64,000 nt of DNA from Caldimonas mangrovi (GCF_023721835.1 NZ_JAMKFE010000001.1:434001-498000); one strand, 5' to 3'; positions 1-10,689 are shown, counted from the stretch's first letter. Notes: generated by a model from the letters alone, not told the origin. Numbers and translations: made by a program.

Positions 1-242
1 ACATGCCGCGTTCGCTGGCCGCGTGCATGAACGAGGTCGTGGCGAATCTGCTGGCGGTGGCGAACGAGCAGTCGAGCCAGACGCAGCGGCGTGCCGGGCG
101 GCTGCGGGCCGATCTGCTGTACGGGCGCATCGACGAAATCCTGGCGACCGGGCTGCATGCCTATCTGACGCAGTTCCTCGACCGCGTGAACGATCTGGGC
201 GCCGGCATCAGCCAGGACTTCCTGGTGCCGGTGACCGGCTGA
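1..242 (+). CDS. Alpha-E domain protein, C-terminal end (partial)
   Basis: The reading frame is open from the window edge to the TGA at 240-242, so only about the last 80 residues are present. The peptide carries YGRIDEIL and a helical HAYLTQFLDRVNDLGAGI end, as at the C-terminus of alpha-E (DUF403) proteins. These usually sit next to a circularly permuted ATP-grasp gene and a transglutaminase gene; the transglutaminase is next here. The family's biochemical role is poorly defined, with peptide-tag or amide-ligase-like systems suspected. The real start lies upstream of the window; the ATG at 3 is internal. Confidence 0.8.
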   Translation, partial: MPRSLAACMNEVVANLLAVANEQSSQTQRRAGRLRADLLYGRIDEILATGLHAYLTQFLDRVNDLGAGISQDFLVPVTG

Positions 243-406
243 CAGGCCCTGCCACATGGCTGCTCGAACCGATCGAACGCGCTCGCTCGTCGTCGCAAAC
301 GCTCGTCGCAGCGCGGGCTGCCGCGCCTTGCGCCTGGATGGCCGGGAGCGTGCGAGCGGCCCGTCGAGCCCTGCCGGACGGGCTCCTATCCGCTGACGGA
401 CGCACC

Positions 407-1243
407 GTGCGGCTGCAGATCCACCACGCCACCCACTACGAGTACGGCCAGCCCGTGATGCATGCGGTGCAGGCGCTGTGCTTGACGCCCCGCAGCTCGG
501 CGCATCAGACGGTCGAGCGCTGGGAGGTGCGGGCACCGGGGCGCCTGTTCGAGTCGGTCGACGGTTTCGGCAACCTGACGCACACCTACACGCTGAGCGG
601 CCGGTTGACGAAGGGCACGATCCGGGCCGAAGGGGTGGTCGAGACCCACGCTTGCCCGGAAGTGATCGACGCACCGGGCCTGCCCCCGCCGCAGCTCTAC
701 CTGCGCGCCACAGCGCTGGCCGAACCCCACCGGCGCGTCGCCGAGTTCGCGGCGCCGCACCTGGACGACGGGGCCGACCCGGCGCGCCTGCTGATGCTCG
801 CCGAAGCCGTACGTGCGCAGGTGGTCTACCGGCCGGGGGCGACCGGCGTGCACACGACGGCGCTCGAGGCGTTCGACTGGGGCAAGGGCGTGTGCCAGGA
901 CCAGGCACATGTGTTCATTGCCGCCTGCCGCAGCCATGGCGTGCCGGCTCGCTACGTCAGCGGGTACTTCCATGCCGTCGACGCGCCTGAACTGGCCAGC
1001 CACGCGTGGGCCGACGTCTGCATCGACGCGGCGGCGAGGCGGTGGCTCAGCATCGACGTCACGCATGCCTGCCTGATGGACGAGCGGCACGTGCGCCTGG
1101 CGATCGGCACCGACTACGCCGCCTGCCCGCCGGTCAAGGGCATACGCACGGGCGGGGGCGAGGAAACGATGCAGGTGCACATCGACATGCAACGGCTGCC
1201 CCCCGATTTCCGGGCCCCTGTTTCAGGGGTACACAGCGCGTGA
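407..1243 (+). CDS. Transglutaminase-like cysteine protease family protein
   Basis: A protein of 278 residues with an N-terminal bacterial transglutaminase region (around HHATHYEYGQPV) and a transglutaminase core. The catalytic triad is visible as Cys163 (GVCQDQAH), His199 (SHAWADV) and Asp217 (SIDVTHA). I chose the GTG at 407 because homology to the family begins directly after it; the open frame runs upstream to 23, but that part is low-complexity Arg/Ala and overlaps the alpha-E gene. Family members are likely peptidases or amidases, and the gene is normally found with alpha-E and ATP-grasp genes. The exact substrate is unknown. Confidence 0.9.
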   Translation: MRLQIHHATHYEYGQPVMHAVQALCLTPRSSAHQTVERWEVRAPGRLFESVDGFGNLTHTYTLSGRLTKGTIRAEGVVETHACPEVIDAPGLPPPQLYLRATALAEPHRRVAEFAAPHLDDGADPARLLMLAEAVRAQVVYRPGATGVHTTALEAFDWGKGVCQDQAHVFIAACRSHGVPARYVSGYFHAVDAPELASHAWADVCIDAAARRWLSIDVTHACLMDERHVRLAIGTDYAACPPVKGIRTGGGEETMQVHIDMQRLPPDFRAPVSGVHSA

Positions 1244-1286
1244 TGCGAGGTGGATAGTTCTCCCACGCAGTCGTGGAAGGACGTCT

Positions 1287-1505
1287 ATGGTCCTGTTCAA
1301 CAGCAAGAAGGGTGCACCTGCGGCGCGCGGGGGCATCGCCTCATCCCGGGCTCGGGTCGACGCCGGTTTCTCGGCCAGCCCGCCGGACGCGCGCGAGCGC
1401 CGCTCGTGGATGGATTCGTCCTTGGACCTGAAGCAGGGACTGGACGTCATCGAGCTCGACGAGCTGCCGGACGAACTGTTCGGCAGCTTGCCGGCCAGCC
1501 AGTGA
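1287..1505 (+). CDS. Small hypothetical protein, 72 residues
   Basis: The ATG at 1287 is preceded by an AAGGA Shine-Dalgarno sequence about six bases upstream, which supports a real gene. The N-terminus is basic (FNSKKG) and the C-terminus is acidic and hydrophobic (LDVIELDELPDELFG), which could be a short docking helix. There is no signal peptide or membrane segment. It lies 43 bp after the transglutaminase gene on the same strand and may be cotranscribed. I do not recognise a family. Confidence 0.5.
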   Translation: MVLFNSKKGAPAARGGIASSRARVDAGFSASPPDARERRSWMDSSLDLKQGLDVIELDELPDELFGSLPASQ

Positions 1506-1526
1506 CGCCCGGCGCCTTTCGCGCCG

Positions 1527-2627
1527 TCAGGACCCCGATCCCGGAGGGCGCGACCGGTACAGCGCTTCCACCGAGCGGCCGAGGTCGATCACGGCCATCG
1601 CGTAGTAGCTCGACCAGTTGTAGCGGGTGATCGCATAGAAGTTCGAGGTGCCGGCCACATAGCTGGGGGCGGCGTCGCCGTTCTGCAGTTCCACCAGCGC
1701 GAGCAGGCCTGGGTATTGGCGGCCCTCGGGAGACAGGCCGGCGCCGCGGGCGCTGAACTCTTCGGCGGTGAAGCTGGGCAGGATGTCGGGCTGGAGCAGG
1801 TGCGCGCGGTCGCTCGTCTGCGTGGGGGCGGCCACTTCAAAATGCGTCGGCTGCCCGCGTTGCCAGCCGAACTCGGCAAGGTAGTGTGCGACGCTGCCGA
1901 TCACGTCGGCGGCATTGCCGTGCAGGTCGACGTGGCCGTCGCCGTCGAAGTCGACCGCGTACTTGTTCCAGCTGCTCGGCATGAACTGCGGCATGCCCAT
2001 GGCGCCGGCGTACGAACCCAGCAGCGTCTGCGGGTCGACCGATTCGCTGCGGCACAGCACGAAAAACTGCTCCAGCTCGCTGCGAAAGAAGGCGCTGCGG
2101 TCGCTGCGGCCGGTAGGAAAATCGAAGCTCAGCGTCGCCAGCGCGTCGAGCACGCGGTAGGTGCCCATGTGCCGGCCATAGATGGTCTCGACGCCGACGA
2201 TGCCGACGACCACCTCCGGCGGTACGCCGTACATCTCTTCGGCCTGTGCGAGCCATTTCGCGTGCGCCTCGCGGAAAGCGAGGCCGGCGCGGATGCGGCG
2301 CGGCTCGACGAAGCGCGAGCGGTACGCCGCCCAGTTTTTCGCGGTGCCGGCCGGCGGCGGCATGATGAACCGTGCCACCGACGGCACGTAGCGCGACTGT
2401 GCAAGCGTCTGGCGCACCCAGGCCGGGTCGAGCTGCTGCCGCTTGGCGATCTCGTCGGCGAAGTTCATCACGTCTTCGCGTTCGCCGTAGGTCACGACGT
2501 CGGGCGGCTCAGGGGTCTTGGCGGTGCGTTTGCCGGGCTGCGCGCAGGCGCTGGCCGCGACCGACAACAGAAGACACGCGCCGGCACGGCAAAGGCGCTG
2601 GCGCAGGGAAACGGGGCAATCAGGCAT
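1527..2627 (-). CDS. mltB: Membrane-bound lytic murein transglycosylase B
   Basis: A protein of 366 residues that cleaves the MurNAc-GlcNAc bond of peptidoglycan, leaving 1,6-anhydro-MurNAc ends. It begins with a lipoprotein signal sequence whose lipobox is ASAC, predicting an outer-membrane lipoprotein. The catalytic Glu lies in GVETIYGRHMGTY, followed by the family segments GAMGMPQFMPSSW and DFDGDGHVDL. The ATG at 2627 overlaps the stop of the upstream transglutaminase gene by 8 bp, implying translational coupling; the longer open frame upstream is a shadow of that gene. Confidence 0.95.
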   Translation of the reverse strand: MPDCPVSLRQRLCRAGACLLLSVAASACAQPGKRTAKTPEPPDVVTYGEREDVMNFADEIAKRQQLDPAWVRQTLAQSRYVPSVARFIMPPPAGTAKNWAAYRSRFVEPRRIRAGLAFREAHAKWLAQAEEMYGVPPEVVVGIVGVETIYGRHMGTYRVLDALATLSFDFPTGRSDRSAFFRSELEQFFVLCRSESVDPQTLLGSYAGAMGMPQFMPSSWNKYAVDFDGDGHVDLHGNAADVIGSVAHYLAEFGWQRGQPTHFEVAAPTQTSDRAHLLQPDILPSFTAEEFSARGAGLSPEGRQYPGLLALVELQNGDAAPSYVAGTSNFYAITRYNWSSYYAMAVIDLGRSVEALYRSRPPGSGS

Positions 2628-4704
2628 GTCGGAGATCGAGGACTGCGCGGCGCAGGTCACGCGCCAGCGAGCGGGCCAGTGTAGGTGCACCGGGCCGGCC
2701 GCGGGCGGATGCCGGCGCATAGCGTAGGGCTTCCATTCTCGCCAGCAACTCGGATACCTTTTCCGCTGCCGGTCCCCAGTGCTGCAGTGCCAATGCAGCC
2801 AGCGTGCGCGGCGGCGTATGCGGGCCGCTCGGCAGGCCGGCCGCCGCCAAGTGCGCCTGCATCCGGTGGTAGGCCCGCACCCACGGGTCCTGCCGCCGGC
2901 GCTCCCACCAGGCCCATGCGGCACCGGCGGTGGCTGCAACGATGATCAGGCCGATCAGCAGCAGCGACAGGTCCTGCCAGCTCGGCGAGCGGAAGCCGAG
3001 CTGCTTCAGCAGGTCGAGCTGGCGGCCACGCGTGTAGTTCAGTACCCACTGGTTCCAGGCGTTGTTCAGCGCGTCCCACTGGTTGCGCATCCGGCGCCAC
3101 AACTCCGGGTTGACGTTGTCGAACGCCGACGCCACGAAGCCGGGGGGTGGACGCAGGCTTACCGTGCTGCCGATGCGTGACGGCGCCACGGCGGCGGTGG
3201 GGTCGGCCCGGACCCATCCGACGCCCGGTTGCCAGAACTCGGCCCAGGCATGTGCAAAGCTGTTGCGCACCAGGTAGTAGCCATCGACCGGATTCAGCTC
3301 GGCACCCTGGTAGCCGGTGACGATGCGTGCCGGCACGCCCATGGCGCGCATCACGACGACGAACGCCGCCGCGAAATGCTCGCAGAAGCCTTCGCGCCGG
3401 CCGAGCCAGAACTCGTCGATCGCGTGATAGCCGTTCTCGTCGCCGTAAGAGCCCGGCTCCAGCGTGTAGACAAAGTTCTCGCGGCGAATGTGCTCGAGCA
3501 CCGCCCGTGCGAGCGTGCCCGCGTCGGCCTGCGCGTAGCGCGGTTGCTGTTTCAGTTCGGCGGCCCAGGCCAGCGTGCGCGGGTTGTAGCCGGCGGGGAG
3601 TGCGACATAGGGCCGCAGGCCCTGCACCGGTTGCGAAGGGCCATGGCGGAAACCGGTGTACGCGACGCCTCGAAAGCGCTGCCGCTCGCGCAGCGGCGCA
3701 TAAGAGTGCCACTGCATGTCGTCGCGCAAGCGCAATTGCACGCCCTCGACGTCGTCGATCTGCGGCGTCATCTCGAGCGCCGGGATCACCGCCACCTGGG
3801 TCGGCTCCACCGTCATCTCGTAGTGCAACGCAGGCCCGCTGACGCGCAGGTCGGCGTCGACATCCTGCCCACGCGGCCAGTAGCGGTACGGCAACGGCCG
3901 CCAGCGCCTGCCGTCGAAATCGGCCAGCACCGGGCCGCGGAAGTACAGCGCGCTCGGCGGCGGTGCGCGCCCGTCGAACTTCACGGTCATGGCGGTGTTC
4001 TCGTCCAGCGCGAGCCGCGCCATGTGGCCCATTTCCATGCGTTCGGACAGCCCTGTGCGGCCGCTGAACGCATCGCTGGGCAAGCCCCACAATGGCCCGA
4101 ACCGCGGGAACAGCACGAACAGCGCCACCATCACCGGTGCGCCGAACAGGCACATGCGGGCTGCCAGCCCGCCGGCCCGCGCCAGGCTCGGCTGGCCGAC
4201 CGGCATGTGGGCCACCACCAGCCCGGTCAACAGCCCCCACACCGCGAGCACCATCGCCAGCGCGAGCAGCAGCGTCTGCGAATAGAGGAAGTGCGTCAGC
4301 ACGAGGAAAAAGCCCAGGAAAAACACGGCGAGTGCGTCGCGCCGTGCGCGCAGCTCCAGTGTCTTCAGCGCCATCAGCACGACCACCAGCGTGACGCCGG
4401 CTTCCTTGCCGAGCAGCGTGCGATGGGTCAGGAAGGTCGCACCCAGCGACGCCAGCAGCAGTGCCGCCAGCACCCATCGCCCTGGCAGCGCCGTGCCCGC
4501 GAGCGCGAGCCAGGCGCGCCACAGCAGCACGCAGCCCGCCAGCGCGCTGCACCACCACGGCAGATGCGAGACATGCGGCGCCACCACCCAGGTAATCACC
4601 CCGAGCAGGAACAGCGTGTCGCGGGTTTCGCGGGGCAGGTGCCGCCACCCGGGCCAGTGCGGTGGCGTCAGCCAGGATGCAGCCGTGGAGCGGGGGGACG
4701 TCAT
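2620..4704 (-). CDS. TgpA-like membrane transglutaminase (DUF3488/DUF4129)
   Basis: A protein of 694 residues: about six N-terminal membrane helices (residues 28-210), a periplasmic transglutaminase domain with triad Cys441 (REGFCEHF), His485 (FAHAWAEFW) and Asp501 (RADPTAAV), then a further membrane helix and a C-terminal DUF4129 tail. It resembles TgpA of Pseudomonas aeruginosa, an essential inner-membrane protein with a periplasmic transglutaminase fold. The start ATG at 4704 overlaps the upstream stop in an ATGA junction, and its own stop overlaps mltB. The substrate is unknown; the neighbours suggest cell-envelope work. Confidence 0.93.
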   Translation of the reverse strand: MTSPRSTAASWLTPPHWPGWRHLPRETRDTLFLLGVITWVVAPHVSHLPWWCSALAGCVLLWRAWLALAGTALPGRWVLAALLLASLGATFLTHRTLLGKEAGVTLVVVLMALKTLELRARRDALAVFFLGFFLVLTHFLYSQTLLLALAMVLAVWGLLTGLVVAHMPVGQPSLARAGGLAARMCLFGAPVMVALFVLFPRFGPLWGLPSDAFSGRTGLSERMEMGHMARLALDENTAMTVKFDGRAPPPSALYFRGPVLADFDGRRWRPLPYRYWPRGQDVDADLRVSGPALHYEMTVEPTQVAVIPALEMTPQIDDVEGVQLRLRDDMQWHSYAPLRERQRFRGVAYTGFRHGPSQPVQGLRPYVALPAGYNPRTLAWAAELKQQPRYAQADAGTLARAVLEHIRRENFVYTLEPGSYGDENGYHAIDEFWLGRREGFCEHFAAAFVVVMRAMGVPARIVTGYQGAELNPVDGYYLVRNSFAHAWAEFWQPGVGWVRADPTAAVAPSRIGSTVSLRPPPGFVASAFDNVNPELWRRMRNQWDALNNAWNQWVLNYTRGRQLDLLKQLGFRSPSWQDLSLLLIGLIIVAATAGAAWAWWERRRQDPWVRAYHRMQAHLAAAGLPSGPHTPPRTLAALALQHWGPAAEKVSELLARMEALRYAPASARGRPGAPTLARSLARDLRRAVLDLRHA

Positions 4705-5710
4705 CGGTACAAAGCCAGTTGTTCGAGGCAGCGCCGCTTGTGTGCCTCGCCGTGTTCCGGGAGCAGTTCGGTGCTGCCGGGCAGCCGCAATCCATAGACC
4801 AGGCCAAGTTGCTCGGCCGCCATCACCCAGGCGGTGAGCCGCGACAGCCGGTGCTCGGCGGGTAACGGTCCGGTGTGCAGATAGTCGAGCCACAGCTCCT
4901 GCCGGGCTGCGGCCGACGTATCCCGGCTGATCAGCTCGTCGGTCTTGGCAACCTTCTTCCACACCACCATCTTCAACGGGTCGCCCCGGCGATAGGCGCG
5001 CACGCCTTCTGTTTCGCCGCCTTCGCTGTGGCGGGCCTGCACCGGCCCGCCGGGCATCGGCTGCGCCACCGGCAGCGGCGGGGGGTAAGCCTCGGGCGCT
5101 GGGTAGACGAGCAGGCGGGAGGCCGGCCGCCACACCGACCAGACCCGGAAGATGCCGAGCGGGAAGCGCGTCTCGGCGGTCAGTGTGGGCACCGGATGCC
5201 AGCCGCGCTGTCGGGGCTGGAAGCTGACGTGCGTGGTGGCCTGGGCCAGCGCCGGCACGTCGGTCCAGGCCCAGCCGTGAGCGCCGTCGACCGGGCCGTC
5301 AGGGTAGACGCGCAAGCCGATGCCGTAGCGTTCGCGGCGGTCTTCGCTGGTCAGGGTCACTTCGAGCAGCGCCGCTTCGCCGGCGAACACCGGTGCCGGG
5401 GGCCTGAGACGCAGCGTGAGCCCGCGCAGCGTGCCGTGGGTGACGTGCATGCCGGCCACTCCCGCACCGGCCAGCAGGAAGGTCAGCAGATAACCCAGAC
5501 TGAGCTGGTAGTTGATCGAGGCGACCAGCAGCACGACAAGGGTGAGCGCGAACATGAAGCCCGGCCGGGTCGGCAGGATGTAGACATTGCGCTGCGTCAG
5601 CGTCAGCGTGTCGGACAGCGGCAGCCGCTGCTGCCACCAGGCGCGAAATCGCCGCCGCACCCAGCCAGCCGGGCTCCAGTGCGAAAGCGGCCGTGCGGCC
5701 CCGGCCCGGC

Positions 5711-5714
<4 letters not shown>
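4701..5714 (-). CDS. DUF58 domain membrane protein
   Basis: A protein of 337 residues with two close hydrophobic helices near the N-terminus (FMFALTLVVLLVASINY, then LLTFLLAGAGVAG), followed by a soluble DUF58 region with the typical GETEGVRAYRRGDPLKMVVWKK signature. DUF58 proteins pair with MoxR ATPases. I chose a GTG start at 5714 because it overlaps the moxR stop as GTGA, fits the four-base overlaps of this cluster and gives a normal family length. The longer frame upstream is antisense-like sequence inside moxR. Confidence 0.9.
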
Positions 5715-6649
<935 letters not shown>

Positions 6650-6700
6650 GGCCGAGCACATTACCCGAAATCACCGCGAGAAGACGGGGACAAGTTCACA

Positions 6701-7636
6701 ATGGCTACCGGCTACTACAGCCATCCGGATTGCCGCAAGCACGACATGGGCCGCGGCCACCCCGAGTGTCCCGAGCGGCTCGACGCCATCGGCGACTTCC
6801 TGCTTGCCAGCGGCGTGGAGTTGGGGGTGGAAAAACGCGAGGCCCCGCTGGCAGACCTGAGCGACGTGCAGCTGGCGCACGACACCGCATACGTGGCCAA
6901 CATGAAAGACTTCCTGCAGCAGGTGGAAGCTTCCGGGGAACGCCGAGCGATCGACCCGGACACCGTGGCGTGTCCGCACACGCTGGCCGCGGCGCTCCGC
7001 TCCGCGGGAGCCGCCGTGGCCGCCACCGATGCGGTGATCGACCGCGAACTGGAGAATGCCTTCTGCGCAGTGCGCCCGCCCGGCCATCATGCGACGCGCC
7101 GGCAGGCCATGGGCTTCTGCTTCTTCAACAACGTCGCGATCGCTGCGCGCCATGCGCTCGACGTGCGGCGGCTCAGGCGCGTGGCCGTCGTCGACTTCGA
7201 CGTGCACCACGGCAATGGCACCGAAGACATCTTCGCCGGCGACGACCGGGTGCTGATGGTCAGCTTCTTCCAGCACCCGCTGTACCCGTACAGCGGCACC
7301 GAGACGCCGGCCGACAACATGGTCAACCTGCCCGTGCCGGCCTACACCCGGGGCATGGAGATCCGTGAGCTGATCGAGGCGATCTGGATCCCGCGGCTCG
7401 AACGCTTCAAGCCCGAAATGGTCTTCATTTCGGCCGGCTTCGATGCCCACCGCGAAGACGATCTCGGCCAGCTCGGTCTGGTCGAGGCCGACTACGAGTG
7501 GATCACGCGGCGCGTGAAGGACGTTGCCGAACGCCACGCCAAGGGGCGCATCGTGTCCTGCCTGGAAGGCGGATACCACCTCGACGCGCTGGCACGCAGC
7601 GTTGCCGCCCACGTGAGGGTGCTGGCGGACGTGTAG
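6701..7636 (+). CDS. Histone deacetylase family (acetylpolyamine amidohydrolase-like) enzyme
   Basis: A protein of 311 residues with the arginase/deacetylase fold motifs: GHPECPERLDAI at the start, RPPGHHA (His129-His130, catalytic histidine pair), GFCFFNNVAIAA, DFDVHHGNGT (Asp165 to His170, zinc ligand region), FISAGFDAHREDDLG and EGGYHLDAL. Bacterial members remove acetyl groups from acetylated polyamines or protein lysines; sequence alone does not settle which. The start ATG at 6701 matches the usual N-terminus. It is divergent from moxR, with 51 bp between start codons. Confidence 0.93.
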   Translation: MATGYYSHPDCRKHDMGRGHPECPERLDAIGDFLLASGVELGVEKREAPLADLSDVQLAHDTAYVANMKDFLQQVEASGERRAIDPDTVACPHTLAAALRSAGAAVAATDAVIDRELENAFCAVRPPGHHATRRQAMGFCFFNNVAIAARHALDVRRLRRVAVVDFDVHHGNGTEDIFAGDDRVLMVSFFQHPLYPYSGTETPADNMVNLPVPAYTRGMEIRELIEAIWIPRLERFKPEMVFISAGFDAHREDDLGQLGLVEADYEWITRRVKDVAERHAKGRIVSCLEGGYHLDALARSVAAHVRVLADV

Positions 7637-7721
7637 CTCGGCAGCCGGTGCCGGCGGCGCGTGTCACGCGCAGCGGCTATCCTTCGCGCCGTTGTACAAA
7701 TACAAGCACGAGGGTCGCCAC

Positions 7722-9005
7722 ATGGCTCAACCGATGACGACCGACGAACTGTCGGCGCTGTTCGCATCCTTCACCCAGCCTTCCGCGCTGATCGAAATCG
7801 GCACCACCGCCGGCTGCCTCGCGGTGGCCTGGGGCATCGTGCGGCTGCTGCGCGGGCGCGCGAGCAACGGCCGCTCGGTATGGTTCGGCGAACGTATCGT
7901 CGACGGCGCGCTGTTTCCGCTGCTGGCACTCGCGCTGGCGTTCGCGGCGCGGCTGGCGCTGGAGCCGCTGATTCCCATCGCCGTGTTCCGCATCGTGATT
8001 CCGGTGCTGATCTCGTTCGCGGTCATCCGCCTCAGCGTGCGGGTGTTGTCGCTGGCGTTTCCGCAGTCGCGCATGGTGCGCGTGGTCGAGCGCACCATCT
8101 CGTGGGTGGCCTGGCTCGCCGTGGTGCTCTGGATCACCGGCGTGCTGCCGGTGGTGATGGAGGAACTCGACCGGATCGCCTGGACCTTCGGCACCGTGAA
8201 GGTGTCGTTGCGCAAGATCATCGAAGGCACCCTGTCGGCCGGCTTCGTGCTGATGCTGGCGCTGTGGGTGTCCGCGGCGATCGAATCGCATCTGCTCAAG
8301 GGCGCCGTCGGCGAACGCCTGTCGCTGCGCAAGGCTGCGGCCAACGCCTTGCGTGCGGTGCTGATGTTCGTGGGTCTGTTGCTGGCGTTGTCGGCCGTCG
8401 GCATCGACCTGACCGCGTTGTCGGTGCTCGGTGGCGCGATCGGCGTGGGCATCGGCTTCGGCCTGCAGAAGCTGGCCGCCAACTACGTCAGCGGTTTCGT
8501 GATCCTGGCCGAGCGCTCATTGCGCATTGGCGACTTCGTGCGCGTCGACAACTTCGAAGGCCGGGTGATGGACATCACCACGCGCTATACCGTGATTCGC
8601 TCGGCCGGCGGGCGCGAGTCCATCGTGCCGAACGAGACGCTGATCACCACACGGGTCGAGAACCTGTCGCTCGCCGACCGGGAAATCCTGCTGCAAAGCG
8701 TGGTGCAGGTGGCCTACGGCACCGACGTGGCCGGCCTGCGCGCCAAGATCGTCGAGGTCGTCAGGGGGATCGAGCGTGTGTTGCCCGACCCGAGACCGGC
8801 CGCGCACCTGACCAACTTCGCCGCAGACGGCCTCGAGATCACCGTCTTCTTCTGGATTGCCGACCCGGAGAACGGGCAGGCCAACGTGCGTTCGGAAGTG
8901 AACCTGGCGATCCTGGCGCTGTTCGAGCGCGAGGGCGTCGAGATCCCGTTCCCGCAGCGCGTGGTGCATGTGAGGCCCGGCGTCGCGCCCGCGCTGCCGC
9001 AATGA
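7722..9005 (+). CDS. Mechanosensitive ion channel, MscS family
   Basis: A protein of 427 residues in the inner membrane that opens under turgor to release solutes. It has several N-terminal hydrophobic helices and then the Gly/Ala-rich pore helix and MscS beta domain (about residues 235-275), seen as GAIGVGIGFGLQKLAANYVS, ERSLRIGDFVRV and GGRESIVPN. The ATG at 7722 has a GAGGG Shine-Dalgarno sequence; the ATG at 7692 lacks one. It is larger than E. coli MscS (286 residues), like YbdG- or YnaI-type relatives. Confidence 0.94.
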   Translation: MAQPMTTDELSALFASFTQPSALIEIGTTAGCLAVAWGIVRLLRGRASNGRSVWFGERIVDGALFPLLALALAFAARLALEPLIPIAVFRIVIPVLISFAVIRLSVRVLSLAFPQSRMVRVVERTISWVAWLAVVLWITGVLPVVMEELDRIAWTFGTVKVSLRKIIEGTLSAGFVLMLALWVSAAIESHLLKGAVGERLSLRKAAANALRAVLMFVGLLLALSAVGIDLTALSVLGGAIGVGIGFGLQKLAANYVSGFVILAERSLRIGDFVRVDNFEGRVMDITTRYTVIRSAGGRESIVPNETLITTRVENLSLADREILLQSVVQVAYGTDVAGLRAKIVEVVRGIERVLPDPRPAAHLTNFAADGLEITVFFWIADPENGQANVRSEVNLAILALFEREGVEIPFPQRVVHVRPGVAPALPQ

Positions 9006-9010
9006 AAAAA

Positions 9011-9034
9011 AACGCCGCCCGAGCGGGCGGCGTT
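9011..9034. terminator. Bidirectional intrinsic terminator between mscS and fumarase
   Basis: A perfect 10-bp inverted repeat, AACGCCGCCC / GGGCGGCGTT with loop GAGC. An A-run on the left (9004-9012) gives a long U-tract for transcripts from the minus strand, so it is strongest for the fumarase gene. On the plus strand only a short U-tract follows. It lies between two converging genes. Confidence 0.9.
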
Positions 9035-9053
9035 TCGTGGGCGTGCACGGTAT

Positions 9054-10580
9054 TCAGGCCGTCGCGACAGGAATCTTGCCGATCTTCGCCTGCCACTCCT
9101 TCGGCCCGGTGACGTGGGCCGAGGTGCCGCCGGCATCCACCGCCACCGTCACCGGCATGTCCTTCACGTCGAATTCGTAGATGGCTTCCATGCCCAGGTC
9201 TTCGAAGCCGAGCACCTTGGCCGACTTGATCGCCTTGCTGACGAGGTAGGCCGCGCCGCCCACGGCCATCAGGTAGGCGCTCTTGTGCTTTTGAATCGCT
9301 TCGATCGCCACCGGGCCGCGCTCGGCCTTGCCGACCATCGCGATCAGGCCGGTCTGCGACAGCATCATGTCGGTGAACTTGTCCATCCGGGTGGCGGTGG
9401 TCGGGCCTGCGGGGCCCACCGCCTCGTCGCGTACCGGGTCGACCGGGCCGACGTAGTAGATGACGCGGTTGGTGAAGTCGACCGGCAGCTTCTCGCCTTT
9501 GGCCAGCATTTCCTGGATGCGCTTGTGCGCCGCATCGCGCCCGGTCAGCATCTTGCCGGACAGCAGCAGCGTGTCGCCCGGCTTCCAGCTCGCCACTTCG
9601 TCCTTGGTGAGCCTGTCGAGATCGACCTTCTTGCTCTTGTTGTAGTCAGGCGCCCACTTCACGTCGGGCCACAGGTCGAGGCTGGGCGGCTCGAGGTAGG
9701 CCGGGCCCGAGCCGTCGAGCACGAAGTGCGCATGGCGGGTGGCGGCGCAGTTCGGGATCATCGCGACCGGCTTGGAGGCTGCGTGCGTCGGGTAGGTCTT
9801 GATCTTGATGTCGAGCACCGTGGTCAGGCCGCCCAGGCCCTGGGCGCCGATGCCGAGCGCATTGACCTTCTCGTACAGCTCGACGCGGAGTTCCTCGAGC
9901 TTGTCCTGCGGGCCGCGCTGCAGCAGCTCGTACATGTCGATGTCTTCCATCAACGACTCCTTCGCCAGCAGCATCGCCTTCTCGGCGGTGCCGCCGATGC
10001 CGATGCCCAGCATGCCGGGCGGGCACCAGCCGGCGCCCATGGTGGGCACCGTCTTCAGCACCCAGTCGACCAGCGAGTCGCTCGGGTTCATCATCACGAA
10101 CTTCGACTTGTTCTCAGAGCCGCCGCCCTTGGCCGCGACGATCACGTCGACCGTATCGCCCGGCACCACTTCCATGTGGATCACCGCGGGCGTGTTGTCC
10201 TTGGTGTTCTTGCGCTCGAAGTGCGGGTCGGCCAGCACCGAGGCGCGCAGCTTGTTCTCGGGGTTCAGGTAGCCGCGGCGCACGCCTTCGTTGACGGCGT
10301 CGGCGATCGAGCCCGAAAAGCCCTCGAAGCGCACGTCCATGCCGATCTTCAGGAACACGTTGACGATGCCGGTGTCCTGGCAGATGGGCCGCTTGCCTTC
10401 GGCGCACATCTTGGAGTTGGTCAGGATCTGCGCGATCGCGTCCTTCGCGGCCGGCGACTGCTCGCGCTCGTAGGCGCGGGCCAGGTGCTGGATGTAGTCG
10501 GCCGGGTGGTAGTAGCTGATGTACTGGAGGGCCGCGGCGACGCTCTCGACGAGATCGTCTTGCTTGATCGTGGTGGTCAT
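9054..10580 (-). CDS. fumA: Fumarate hydratase, class I (iron-sulfur)
   Basis: A protein of 508 residues, the usual length for a single-chain class I fumarase, which interconverts fumarate and malate in the TCA cycle using an oxygen-sensitive [4Fe-4S] cluster. Candidate cluster cysteines are in ICQDTG, GWCPPGM and IPNCAATRH. The C-terminal half contains YYVGPVDPVRDEAVGPAGPTT and VDAGGTSAHVTGP. It is monocistronic, with a terminator directly downstream. A class I tartrate dehydratase is an alternative, but the single fused chain favours fumarase. Confidence 0.95.
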   Translation of the reverse strand: MTTTIKQDDLVESVAAALQYISYYHPADYIQHLARAYEREQSPAAKDAIAQILTNSKMCAEGKRPICQDTGIVNVFLKIGMDVRFEGFSGSIADAVNEGVRRGYLNPENKLRASVLADPHFERKNTKDNTPAVIHMEVVPGDTVDVIVAAKGGGSENKSKFVMMNPSDSLVDWVLKTVPTMGAGWCPPGMLGIGIGGTAEKAMLLAKESLMEDIDMYELLQRGPQDKLEELRVELYEKVNALGIGAQGLGGLTTVLDIKIKTYPTHAASKPVAMIPNCAATRHAHFVLDGSGPAYLEPPSLDLWPDVKWAPDYNKSKKVDLDRLTKDEVASWKPGDTLLLSGKMLTGRDAAHKRIQEMLAKGEKLPVDFTNRVIYYVGPVDPVRDEAVGPAGPTTATRMDKFTDMMLSQTGLIAMVGKAERGPVAIEAIQKHKSAYLMAVGGAAYLVSKAIKSAKVLGFEDLGMEAIYEFDVKDMPVTVAVDAGGTSAHVTGPKEWQAKIGKIPVATA

Positions 10581-10689
10581 GGTGTCTGGGCGATGGTTTT
10601 CGGGGGCGGGCAGGATTATCTCAGCCGGGGCTTACAAAAGCCTGCCGGAGGGGCAAGGCTGCCCGGTGGGCAGGGCCGCCCGGCCCGAG

